Source: an uncultured Murdochiella sp.
GTDB taxonomy: Bacteria; Bacillota; Clostridia; Tissierellales; Peptoniphilaceae
Assembly: GCF_902488755.1 (NCBI RefSeq)
Contig: NZ_CABTXF010000010.1
Location: 1 to 34,931 of the forward strand
Direction of reading: 5' to 3'
Length of the DNA stretch: 34,931 bases
The position numbers were made by a program, and so were the translations under genes. The notes beneath the pieces were generated by a model. That model was not told where the DNA came from. It searched no databases and saw nothing but the letters and a program-made list of their open reading frames with translations. Below, one piece after another: positions 1-7,009 of this stretch; the first letter of the stretch is position 1; every line of letters starts with the position of its first letter.

Positions 1-135
1 TATCTCTTCCTTGGCGTCATACACCTTCAGAAAGAGAATCACAACCATCTGCTCGATAGGCTGGGCATCGCCGTTGATGCCTGCGTCATTGCGCATGATG
101 TCCTGCAGTCGCTTTACCAGGTTATTTAAACTCAT
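1..135 (-). CDS. hsdM: Type I restriction-modification DNA methyltransferase subunit HsdM, N-terminal part (cut by window edge)
   Basis: The first 45 codons of a minus-strand gene run off the left edge. They read MSLNNLVKRLQDIMRNDAG, followed by a segment containing LFLKVYDAKEE, which is the typical N-terminal helical domain of type I methyltransferase subunits. The full protein would bind SAM, methylate adenine at the site chosen by HsdS, and join HsdR in the restriction complex. Start choice: ATG at 133-135 is preceded on the minus strand by AAGGAG about 10 nt upstream. It begins 14 nt after the hsdR stop codon, so the two genes are almost certainly co-transcribed in the order hsdR-hsdM. 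The catalytic motifs and any hsdS gene lie outside the window. Confidence 0.9.
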   Translation of the reverse strand, partial: MSLNNLVKRLQDIMRNDAGINGDAQPIEQMVVILFLKVYDAKEEI

Positions 136-149
136 ATATTATATTCTCC

Positions 150-2483
150 TTACGCAGCGTAGATTTCCTTCTGCAAATCACGGATGGCTTGCATGTAGCC
201 GCTTTTTCCGCCGAATAGCTTTGCAATCTTCATGGGCGTGCCGAATTTGCGGAATGGGTCATTGGACAGAATTTCGAGGTTATCGATGTCCTGAATGCCC
301 TCGTTCCTATACTTGTCCAGCAACGCACTCAGAACTTCTTGTGCCAAGCCGGAATATTTGTAGAGGTATCCACGCTTGCGGACATCGTTCGCCCGCTCTG
401 CCTTCGTCAACGGTGCTTTATCGTAGGCAATGTGACAGATGAGGTCAAAATCGTCAATATCCTTATTCCCGGCGATTTGCCGCAGCGCTTCCAGAAGGAC
501 GCCTTGCTCCTGCAGTTCGTCAATTATGGCTTGCTTCTTCTCCTCGGAATTCCAGGCGTGGAGGAAGGAATCTAGGGTGGCATACTCGCCGAGGATGTTC
601 TTCTTAGAGTAGTCCGTCACGCTTTCCGTGATGAGTTTGCCATCCTTATCGTAGTATTGGACTCGCTCATTCAGAATCGTGACTTCGACACCACGCACCC
701 GGAATTTATGCTTCTTTTCGGGCGGGACGTCGGTTCCACCATCGGGATCGGGAGTCGGAACGAGCGGCTTCGGCGGGTCGATGGGTGGCTCTTTTCCGGG
801 CTCATTGTCATCATCAATGATAGAAATCGGGTCGCCATCAAATTCCGGATCCGCAAAGAGACGGCAGGCGTTTCGGAAATCCATAATGGTGAAATACTCT
901 TTGCCGTAGTCGGGCTTGAGGCGTGTGCCACGACCGATGATCTGCTTAAACTCGGTCATGGAGTTTATGTTGTTATCCAGAACGATGAGTCGGCACGTTT
1001 TGCAGTCCACGCCAGTCGTCATCAGTTTGGAGGTCGTGACGATCACGGGGTATTTGCTGTCTTCTGCGATGAAGTAATCGAGCTGTGCCTTGCCTTCGGC
1101 GTTGTCACCGGTGATACGCATTACATACTTGGCATTCTCCGCTACGAGGTCACTGTTCTCATTTACGAGCGCCTGCCGCATCCGCTCTGCATGGTCGATG
1201 TCCACGCAGAAAACAATGGTCTTGGCAAAGCGGTCGTTCTCTTTCAAAAAGCGAGTGATGCGCTTTGCTACGGCGGTGATGCGCTCATCGATGATGAGGT
1301 TTTTGTCGTAATCCTTGGTATTGTACTCCCGGTCTTCGATCTCATAACCGTAGATGTCGTGCTGACCAGCCGTGGGACGCCAACCTTCCAGGTCTTTGTC
1401 CAAGCCAACACGGAGAACTTTGTACGGAGCGAGGAAGCCGTCGTCGATACCTTGTTTCAGACTGTATGTATAAATGGGTTCGCCGAAGTACGAGATATTG
1501 GATACCTCTTTCGTTTCCTTCGGCGTAGCCGTCATGCCGATCTGTGTTGCACTGTGGAAATACTCGAGTATCCTGCGCCAACGGGAGTCCTCCTTGGCGC
1601 TGCCACGGTGACACTCGTCAATAACGATGAGGTCGAAGAAATCCGGCTGGAATGCACGGAACGGCTCTTCATTCTCATCACCCGCCAACTGCTGATAGAG
1701 GGACAGATACAGCTCGTAGGAACTGTCCAGCTTTTTGCCCTCGATTTTCGTCATGACTTTTGCAAAGGGCTTGAAGTCCTGTTGCATGGTCTGGTCAACG
1801 AGGATGTTACGGTCAGCGAGGAACAGGATCTTTTTCTTTCGGCCGGACTTCCAAAGGCGGTGGATAATCTGGAATGCGGTGTAGGTCTTGCCTGTGCCGG
1901 TCGCCATAACGAGGAGAATACGGTTCTGCCCACGGGCTACTGCGTCAACGGTGCGGTTGATAGCGATGCGCTGATAGTAGCGAGGTGTCTTATCGCCCGG
2001 TTGGAAATAATACGGCTCGGTGATGAGCTGCTCCTGCTCCGGCGTGAAGTGTTCGTCCCCAATGTGACGCTGCCAGAGAGACTGCGGCGAGGGAAACTGT
2101 TCAAGCGTCAGTTCGCGCTCTTTTCCAGTCTTCCTATCGTGTTCCAGGAAACCGTCGCCATTCGAGCTGTACACAAACGGAATATCCAGAACTTCGGCGT
2201 ATTCGATGGCCTGCTGCATCCCGGCACCAACGCTGTGCCTGTTATCCTTCGCCTCGACGATAGCCAGCGGGATATTGGGCTTGTAGTAAAGCAGATAGTC
2301 TGTGCGCTTTCTCTTTCCTCTGGCCGTGGCATTTCCGCGGACGATGACACGACCGTCCGTGAAGTTGTACTCCATGCGGATTTGTTTCTGCTTGTCCCAG
2401 CCAGCGCCCTCAATGGCCGGGGTAATGAACTGAAGTTTGATGTCCTCCTCCGTCATTTCATGTTTTTCCATTAGGTCGCCCAT
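150..2483 (-). CDS. hsdR: Type I restriction enzyme subunit R (ATP-dependent translocase/endonuclease)
   Basis: Motor and nuclease subunit of a type I restriction system; it translocates DNA using ATP and cuts unmodified DNA. Seen in the 777 residues: an N-terminal PD-(D/E)XK nuclease signature with D62 and E77-A-K79; Walker A ATGTGKT at 194-200; DECH box at 289-292; motif III TATP at 318-321; motif VI GRGTR at 517-521; then an acidic/proline linker around 555-600 and a C-terminal helical domain resembling the EcoEI-type HsdR C-terminus. Length is usual for the shorter EcoEI-like class. Start: ATG at 2481-2483 has AGAGG 7 nt upstream; an internal ATG four codons later is less well placed. All key motifs are intact, so the enzyme looks functional. 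Upstream lie a poly-C tract, a dyad and a decayed regulator, suggesting variable expression. Confidence 0.96.
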   Translation of the reverse strand: MGDLMEKHEMTEEDIKLQFITPAIEGAGWDKQKQIRMEYNFTDGRVIVRGNATARGKRKRTDYLLYYKPNIPLAIVEAKDNRHSVGAGMQQAIEYAEVLDIPFVYSSNGDGFLEHDRKTGKERELTLEQFPSPQSLWQRHIGDEHFTPEQEQLITEPYYFQPGDKTPRYYQRIAINRTVDAVARGQNRILLVMATGTGKTYTAFQIIHRLWKSGRKKKILFLADRNILVDQTMQQDFKPFAKVMTKIEGKKLDSSYELYLSLYQQLAGDENEEPFRAFQPDFFDLIVIDECHRGSAKEDSRWRRILEYFHSATQIGMTATPKETKEVSNISYFGEPIYTYSLKQGIDDGFLAPYKVLRVGLDKDLEGWRPTAGQHDIYGYEIEDREYNTKDYDKNLIIDERITAVAKRITRFLKENDRFAKTIVFCVDIDHAERMRQALVNENSDLVAENAKYVMRITGDNAEGKAQLDYFIAEDSKYPVIVTTSKLMTTGVDCKTCRLIVLDNNINSMTEFKQIIGRGTRLKPDYGKEYFTIMDFRNACRLFADPEFDGDPISIIDDDNEPGKEPPIDPPKPLVPTPDPDGGTDVPPEKKHKFRVRGVEVTILNERVQYYDKDGKLITESVTDYSKKNILGEYATLDSFLHAWNSEEKKQAIIDELQEQGVLLEALRQIAGNKDIDDFDLICHIAYDKAPLTKAERANDVRKRGYLYKYSGLAQEVLSALLDKYRNEGIQDIDNLEILSNDPFRKFGTPMKIAKLFGGKSGYMQAIRDLQKEIYAA

Positions 2484-2504
2484 GGCAATGCCTCTTTCTG
2501 TTGC

Positions 2505-2529
2505 TTCCGATAACGCAAAATTATCGGAA
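2505..2529. promoter_or_regulatory. Perfect dyad (9-bp arms, 7-bp spacer) over the presumed hsdR -10 region
   Basis: TTCCGATAA and TTATCGGAA flank a 7-bp spacer. The symmetry covers the proposed -10 hexamer of hsdR and the likely transcription start, so it could be an operator; in RNA it could form a short hairpin in the 5' leader. The neighbouring XRE regulator is a pseudogene, which makes this a candidate orphan operator. Function is inferred. Confidence 0.5.
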
Positions 2530-2548
2530 CTTAATAGGGGGGGGTAAA
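2520..2548 (-). promoter_or_regulatory. Candidate hsdR promoter with a poly-C spacer
   Basis: On the minus strand TTTACC (2543-2548) and GATAAT (2520-2525) are separated by exactly 17 nt. Six of the eight C residues of the tract at 2537-2544 lie in the spacer and two form the end of the -35. Changing the tract length would change the spacer while leaving both hexamers intact. The predicted start of transcription is about 30 nt upstream of the hsdR ATG. The promoter is predicted by eye. Confidence 0.45.
2537..2544. repeat. Homopolymeric G8 (C8 on the hsdR strand)
   Basis: Eight consecutive G on the plus strand lie 54 bp upstream of the hsdR start codon. Mononucleotide G/C runs of this length slip during replication and are the classic switch of phase-variable genes. 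Two similar runs sit upstream of the two surface-protein genes in this window. Confidence 0.75.
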
Positions 2549-2576
2549 AGAGTGCAGCACGGCTGCGGACTTTTAC
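2544..2576. other. Two-part hairpin between the XRE relic and hsdR
   Basis: GTAAAAG/CTTTTAC outer arms (7 bp) enclose GCAGC/GCTGC inner arms around a 3-nt loop, with a short mismatch between the stems. There is no T-run on the minus strand, where it is followed by C8, so a normal intrinsic terminator is not supported. It may be the decayed end of the XRE unit or a structural element next to the poly-C switch. Confidence 0.4.
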
Positions 2577-2605
2577 AAAATAAACATTATCTATTTTAAA
2601 CGCCT

Positions 2606-2810
2606 TTATGAATCTTTTGTGACTCCCATGATATCATCGATACCGACGTTCAATACGCAGAAAACTCGCATAATCACATCGACCGAACATACGCGTCTTT
2701 TGCGAGTTCTGTAATTGCCAAAGGACTAACGTCAGCCGCCTCTTACAGGTCTTTTTCTTCACGCCTCGACCGACAAGCAGAGTATATTATTTGCTGTAAG
2801 GAACGCCCAT
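2606..2810 (-). pseudogene. Decayed XRE/Cro-C1-type HTH regulator (about 68 codons, several lesions)
   Basis: No open frame spans this stretch, but reading the minus strand across frames recovers a small Cro/C1-type regulator of about 70 residues. It starts MGVPYSK, meets a TAA, continues YTLLVGRGVKKK, shifts frame to DL, meets another TAA, continues EAADVSPLAITELAKD, shifts frame again after AYVRSM, and ends DVIMRVFCVLNVGIDDIM-GVTKDS before TAA at 2606-2608. This matches the architecture of the short HTH_26 type (start MxxSYxKLWxLL, then MKKKDL, then RICxxLNVxxxDIM). The ATG at 2808-2810 has an AGAGAGGA-type site upstream. Two stops and two frameshifts make it clearly inactive. Being just upstream of hsdR, it may once have controlled the restriction operon through the dyad at 2505-2529; that link is inference. 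Confidence 0.7.
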
Positions 2811-3037
2811 TTGACTGTCCTCTCTTTCGTTGACACAACGTATGAACCATTCGGGATTACGATTAAATTGATACAATAATTATATTATGCAGTACGAAAC
2901 TTGCCAATATTGTAAAATCGCGTATCTTTTATCATTGGTCATCCATTTTTTGACAGAGATTGCAGGGTTTTTACCTCATCGAAAGTCATCACAATATACG
3001 CACATATTTTGGAACCCTCCTGCGACACAAGATCTGC

Positions 3038-3043
3038 TATGAT
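3038..3043 (+). promoter_or_regulatory. Extended -10 (TGC-TATGAT) for the glycosyltransferase operon
   Basis: TATGAT preceded by TG at the extended -10 position lies about 39 nt before the start codon of the first glycosyltransferase. No convincing -35 is visible, which is normal for extended -10 promoters. The rest of 2811-3037 is AT-rich and shows no gene. Confidence 0.4.
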
Positions 3044-3081
3044 GAAAAAAGATCAAAAGCGTTTTGACATAAGGAGGGATC

Positions 3082-4080
3082 ATGCGCCCGATACTCTACA
3101 TCGTTATCCCTTGTTACAACGAAGAGAGCGTTTTGCCGGTGACGCTGCCTCTTTTCCGCGCCCGGCGGAACAAGATGGTGGAGCAAGGAAAAATAGATGC
3201 GAAAAGTCGTCTTCTTTTTGTCGATGACGGAAGTAAAGATGCTACGTGGAAATGGATTCAACAGGCAGCACAAGAATATGAAGAGGTGGAAGGCGTTTTG
3301 CTGAGCCGTAATCGGGGGCATCAAAATGCGCTTCTGGCAGGGCTGATGGAAGCTAAGGAAAAGGCGGAGATTACCATTTCCATCGACTGCGACGGACAGG
3401 ATGACCTTTCTGCCATGGATGAGATGGTGGATGCGTATTTGAACGGATGCGATATCGTTTATGGTGTGCGCAAAAAGCGCGATACAGACACGTGGTTCAA
3501 GCGTTCCAGTGCGCAGGGTTTTTACAAATTATTACGTTGGATGGGCGCGGATGTCGTATACAATCATGCGGATTATCGCTTGGTATCCAAGCGCGTATTA
3601 GAAGCCTTTTCGGATTTTCGGGAAGTCAACATCTTCCTTCGCGGCATGTTTCCCTTAGTCGGCTTTCGCAGCACCAGCGTTTACTATGACCGCAGTGAAC
3701 GTTTGGCAGGAGAGAGCCATTATCCCTTACGAAAAATGCTGGCACTCGCCTTTGATGGGGTGACGAGTTTGAGTGTAAAGCCGATTCGCCTCATTACAGG
3801 ATTCGGGCTCCTTATTTCACTATTGAGTTTTTTGTTGATTATTTGGGTGTTGATTTCGTATTTTACCGGAAACAGTGTCCCCGGATGGTCCAGCACAGTG
3901 CTTTCGACGGCGCTTCTTGGCGGGATTCAACTCATTTGCTTGGGCGTAATCGGTGAATATGTGGGCAAGATTTATATGGAAACGAAACGCCGTCCGCGTT
4001 ATATCATCGCGGAGCGCACAGAAGAGAAAACCACGTCGTGTTTTTTGGAGGCGGAAAAAGCACAGAAAATACAGAAATGA
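3082..4080 (+). CDS. GtrB/DPM1-like family 2 glycosyltransferase, membrane-anchored
   Basis: Probably transfers a sugar from a nucleotide-sugar to polyprenyl phosphate at the inner face of the membrane, making a lipid-linked donor for an outside-acting transferase. The 332 residues show a GT-A fold start IVIPCYNEE (7-15), VDDGS (47-51), and the acidic metal-binding stretch DCDGQDD (102-108). Two C-terminal membrane segments follow at about 234-260 and 270-292, with a basic tail; this is the layout of DPM1/GtrB/bactoprenol glucosyltransferases. ATG at 3082 has AGGAGGG directly upstream. It is followed by a polytopic GT-C-like enzyme and a small membrane protein on the same strand, as expected for a lipid-linked sugar modification module. 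The sugar and acceptor cannot be read from sequence. Confidence 0.85.
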   Translation: MRPILYIVIPCYNEESVLPVTLPLFRARRNKMVEQGKIDAKSRLLFVDDGSKDATWKWIQQAAQEYEEVEGVLLSRNRGHQNALLAGLMEAKEKAEITISIDCDGQDDLSAMDEMVDAYLNGCDIVYGVRKKRDTDTWFKRSSAQGFYKLLRWMGADVVYNHADYRLVSKRVLEAFSDFREVNIFLRGMFPLVGFRSTSVYYDRSERLAGESHYPLRKMLALAFDGVTSLSVKPIRLITGFGLLISLLSFLLIIWVLISYFTGNSVPGWSSTVLSTALLGGIQLICLGVIGEYVGKIYMETKRRPRYIIAERTEEKTTSCFLEAEKAQKIQK

Positions 4081-4138
4081 GAGAGCTACGACAACAACAG
4101 GTTATCCCACTCTTCTGATAATGAAGGAAACGATCACT

Positions 4139-5758
4139 ATGACCTCGATGAATAAACCCAGCAATGAATCTTCTCTTTCAGGAGAATCTTGCATTTCGGA
4201 AGTAACAAAGCCTTCAGAAACGCCACCGCAAAGATTTCGCCAAGGCATGGCAGCGGTCTATCTTTTGCTTTCCGCCGTGCTATTGATTACGCTTTGTTCC
4301 AAGTCGTCCCCACTCTATCCATTTAATGACTGGGTGGATGCCAACTGCTTTTTTACCGTTGGAAAATCCATGTTACACGGTCTTCTGCCGTATCGCGACT
4401 TGTGGGAACAAAAGGGTCCATTTTTGTATATGCTTCACGCCGTTGCCGCTATGATTTCCTTCCGCACTTTTTTTGGCGTATATCTGTTGGAAATAGCTGC
4501 CGCCTTCGGCTTCCTATGGTATAGCTATCGCTCCTGCCGCCTATTGACTAAAAAGTCGGGTGTACTCCTTCTTCTTCCTCTTATGGGCGCACTTGTTTTT
4601 ACTTCGCATTCCTTTGCGCATGGGGATAGTGTTGAACAGTTGGCTTTAGCGCCGCTTGCTTATGCACTCTATCTGGGGCTGTCGGTGGTGGAACGAAAAC
4701 AAACGTTGCGCTTCGGTCAAGCCGTCGCCATCGGCATTACGTCGGGCATGGTGTTTTGGAGCAAATTTACCTTGGTCGGTTTGTATATCGGCTGGTTTAT
4801 CGTAGTGGCATGTGTCACGGTGAAGGCATCCGGTATGCGTGCGCTATGTTCCCTTATTGGCGGTATTGTAACGGGCTTGCTCATCGTTACTCTACCGATT
4901 TTGCTCTACTTTCTTTATCATGGTGCTCTTTCTGCCTTGTTTGAAGGCTATTTTTTCGCGAACATTTTCTCCTATTCGCGAATCGATGGCGAAGGAAATG
5001 CGCTATTGTTCAATCTGCAAACCGGGTATGGCATTGCCAGGACAGTGCTTGGTGTTGTATTCCGCTTAGGGGCGCTTGGTCTATTCTGGTGTTTGATTTA
5101 TCGTCCTTTGCGAACCTTCCTTCATTTGCTGTTTCAAGCCTTTTTTCTGCTCTTCTTTATCTATATTGGCGGACGTTTTTATACCTATTATGCGCTGCCA
5201 CTCTCTATTTTTGCCTGTATCGGATGTGTCGCGCTAAGGGAATGGACGGTCGTCTTTTGGCAGCGCGTGGTCGGGGAAGGAAGGGGGTTATCGACTGAAA
5301 TGCCGCAGGAGAATACAAATTGGAAAAGGCGTGGAGGGCGAAAAGCACTTTCTTCTTGCGTTCCGATCGGTATATTGACCTTGGCTTTTGCTGTCAGCTA
5401 TGCCACGTTCTTTTCGCCGAATGCCTATTTGCGGGGAACGGTTCGTGAAGAGATGCCTCAATATCGTTTTGCGCAACAGATTCTGAAAAAAGAGCATCCT
5501 ACGCTTCTAAACTACGGTTTCTTAGACGGCGGCTTTTACACGGCAACGGGCATTGTTCCGAATGTTCGCGCTTTCTGTCGGCTGAATCTTCCGTCCTCGG
5601 AAATGGAGCAGGAACAAGACGATGCCATTCGTGAAGGGCGTGTCGATTTTATCGTCACAAGAGGAGAGGAGCGGGAATTTCCCGGCTATCGGCTCATTGA
5701 TCGTGCAGACTTTTTCTTTGAAGCACCGCAGCATTATGCGCTATATGAGAAACAATAG
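4139..5758 (+). CDS. Polytopic membrane glycosyltransferase (GT-C/ArnT-PMT-like), probable
   Basis: A 539-residue protein with roughly ten hydrophobic segments after a hydrophilic N-terminus of about 35 residues. Just after the first membrane span come NDWVDANCFF and YRDLWEQKGP, an acidic first external loop of the kind that carries the catalytic Asp in GT-C enzymes using polyprenyl-linked sugars. The C-terminal part from about 420 is a soluble external domain (starting near FFSPNAYLRG). The open frame extends back to 3953 inside the preceding gene, but codons before 4121 have no ribosome site. ATG at 4139 has AAGGA about 10 nt upstream and is preferred over ATG 4121 or 4148. It likely uses the lipid-linked sugar made by the GtrB-like neighbour. 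No GtrA-type flippase is recognisable nearby. Acceptor unknown. Confidence 0.7.
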   Translation: MTSMNKPSNESSLSGESCISEVTKPSETPPQRFRQGMAAVYLLLSAVLLITLCSKSSPLYPFNDWVDANCFFTVGKSMLHGLLPYRDLWEQKGPFLYMLHAVAAMISFRTFFGVYLLEIAAAFGFLWYSYRSCRLLTKKSGVLLLLPLMGALVFTSHSFAHGDSVEQLALAPLAYALYLGLSVVERKQTLRFGQAVAIGITSGMVFWSKFTLVGLYIGWFIVVACVTVKASGMRALCSLIGGIVTGLLIVTLPILLYFLYHGALSALFEGYFFANIFSYSRIDGEGNALLFNLQTGYGIARTVLGVVFRLGALGLFWCLIYRPLRTFLHLLFQAFFLLFFIYIGGRFYTYYALPLSIFACIGCVALREWTVVFWQRVVGEGRGLSTEMPQENTNWKRRGGRKALSSCVPIGILTLAFAVSYATFFSPNAYLRGTVREEMPQYRFAQQILKKEHPTLLNYGFLDGGFYTATGIVPNVRAFCRLNLPSSEMEQEQDDAIREGRVDFIVTRGEEREFPGYRLIDRADFFFEAPQHYALYEKQ

Positions 5759-5837
5759 GTTTAGTGCCTTTGTTTTAAGAATAGAGGGGTAAATACCGTA
5801 ATAAAGAGGACGGCTTATCGTGAAGGGAGGTCTTACT

Positions 5838-6353
5838 ATGAATAACAAGAGCACATCAAAGAAAAATTGGCATGATTGGCTAAAATGGACAATTCCTCTG
5901 AATATTCTTTGGCAACTGCTCTTCTTCTCTGCTGCTTTTGTCCTTCAACACGAGACATTCATCAATTTTCGTCAAATGACCCCCGAAAAGTGGACGGCGA
6001 TGACGGAGACTGTCGTGCCCAAACAAGAGAGTTCGGTTGACTTCTTTCTTTCTCTTCTCGCTGTTGCTAAATGGGTGATCGGTATCCTTTTTGTTGTGAC
6101 ACTCGTCGTCTATTTGGTTCTGTATTATCGTGAGAAGGGAACCATCCTCAGCAAGCCTTTTATTATTGGGGGTGTGCTTTACGCAGGCGCCAGCGGTGTG
6201 TTTTACGCTGCTTGTATTATGCCGGTGGTAGAATACCCGGCGATTTTTGACTGGATGAATCTTGAATTTGTGTCGCTTTGGCTTGCCGGAGTGATTGTCG
6301 TTGAAGTAAGAAAGGTAACATCCTTACGGGGACGAAATGAGGAAAAAGAATAA
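5838..6353 (+). CDS. Small polytopic membrane protein of unknown function
   Basis: 171 residues, not recognised. Four hydrophobic stretches are visible at about residues 18-38, 67-94, 101-125 and 140-155; the N-terminus is basic and the C-terminus is charged and cytoplasmic-looking. ATG at 5838 is chosen over the upstream GTG at 5820 because AGGGAGG lies 7 nt before it and overlaps the GTG-initiated reading. It follows the GT-C-like gene by 79 nt on the same strand and shares its direction, so it may be the third member of the glycosylation operon, for example a helper or flippase. Nothing in the sequence proves that role. No terminator is evident after it. Confidence 0.6.
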   Translation: MNNKSTSKKNWHDWLKWTIPLNILWQLLFFSAAFVLQHETFINFRQMTPEKWTAMTETVVPKQESSVDFFLSLLAVAKWVIGILFVVTLVVYLVLYYREKGTILSKPFIIGGVLYAGASGVFYAACIMPVVEYPAIFDWMNLEFVSLWLAGVIVVEVRKVTSLRGRNEEKE

Positions 6354-6404
6354 ATCTGAATTACTACGATTGAGACCTAGATAGCTGAAGGAGTGTTTGA
6401 ATTT

Positions 6405-6791
6405 ATGTCAAAGGATTTAACGAATTCAAGACTGGATAGACAGAACATCCTAAATAATGAAATAGCTGTTACCGAGATTCAGGAAAAGTCTGGCATAGAT
6501 GGAATTCTATGGGATGGAAAAGTTTATGTAACACGTGAGATGACCGCCTCTTACTTTGAGGTTGACATTCGTACCATTAGCAGATATTTGGAACAAAATT
6601 CTGAGGAATTGGAGAAAAATGGCTATTGCGTTTTAAAAGGCAAAAAATTGAATGCGTTCAGAGATGCAGCAAAAGAAAATGGTAGGGACATTAATGTCCC
6701 TACCAAAACGAGTGTACTGGGAATTTTTGATTTTAGAGCTTTTTTGAATATGGCAATGCTTCTGTCTGAGAGTGAAAAAGCACGAGCATAA
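6405..6791 (+). CDS. Truncated DNA-binding protein, N-terminal domain only (probable gene remnant)
   Basis: 128 residues matching, from memory, the N-terminal region of larger bacterial DNA-binding proteins of the RhuM-like type. Recognisable stretches are NEIAVTEIQEKSGIDG, DGKVYVTREM, a helix-turn-helix-like YFEVDIRTISRYL, NGYCVLKGK and FDFRAFLNMAMLLSESEKAR. In full-length relatives the chain continues well beyond this last motif; here it stops at TAA immediately after it, and no clear continuation is seen in any frame down to 7009. ATG at 6405 has AAGGAG about 11 nt upstream; the GTG at 6393 overlaps the ribosome site. The gene and the 200 bp after it are clearly more AT-rich than the neighbours, consistent with horizontally acquired DNA that has been cut down. 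Confidence 0.55.
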   Translation: MSKDLTNSRLDRQNILNNEIAVTEIQEKSGIDGILWDGKVYVTREMTASYFEVDIRTISRYLEQNSEELEKNGYCVLKGKKLNAFRDAAKENGRDINVPTKTSVLGIFDFRAFLNMAMLLSESEKARA

Positions 6792-6953
6792 TGCAATTAA
6801 GGATTAGAGTGTGCAAAATGAGATTTGATTGCTCAGAGAATAGTAGAAAGTCTATAATGATTTGCCATCTATTCCAAAATGAATGAAGCAAAGTGATACT
6901 CTCAAGGATTTTGATGTCTCGCTTAAGTATAGAAAATCAATAAAACAAAAACA

Positions 6954-6990
6954 GGAGAGGAAACCCCTGAGGTTTCCTCTCCCGTTTTTA
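6954..6990. terminator. Strong intrinsic terminator after hutH, probably bidirectional
   Basis: A 12-bp perfect stem (GGAGAGGAAACC/GGTTTCCTCTCC) with a 5-nt loop. On the minus strand it is followed by TGTTTTTGTTTTATT, which suits termination of hutH; on the plus strand it is followed by CGTTTTTA, so it can also stop transcription from the truncated gene. Confidence 0.85.
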
Positions 6991-7009
6991 TTCTGCCGTT
7001 GTACGTGGA

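Noticed and set aside
657..2474. A 605-codon open frame on the plus strand opposite hsdR
   Set aside because: It mirrors hsdR codons, has no ribosome site and no recognisable domain; hsdR carries every expected motif.
2544..2576. Rho-independent terminator for the XRE gene
   Set aside because: A stem exists but is followed by C8 rather than a T-run, and the XRE gene is dead.
2663..2709. AACTCGCA/TGCGAGTT inverted repeat
   Set aside because: Arms are short and about 30 bp apart, and they fall inside the decayed XRE coding sequence.
3953..4120. Early start of the GT-C-like transferase inside the preceding gene
   Set aside because: No ribosome site, and it gives a basic N-terminus unlike the family; ATG 4139 fits better.
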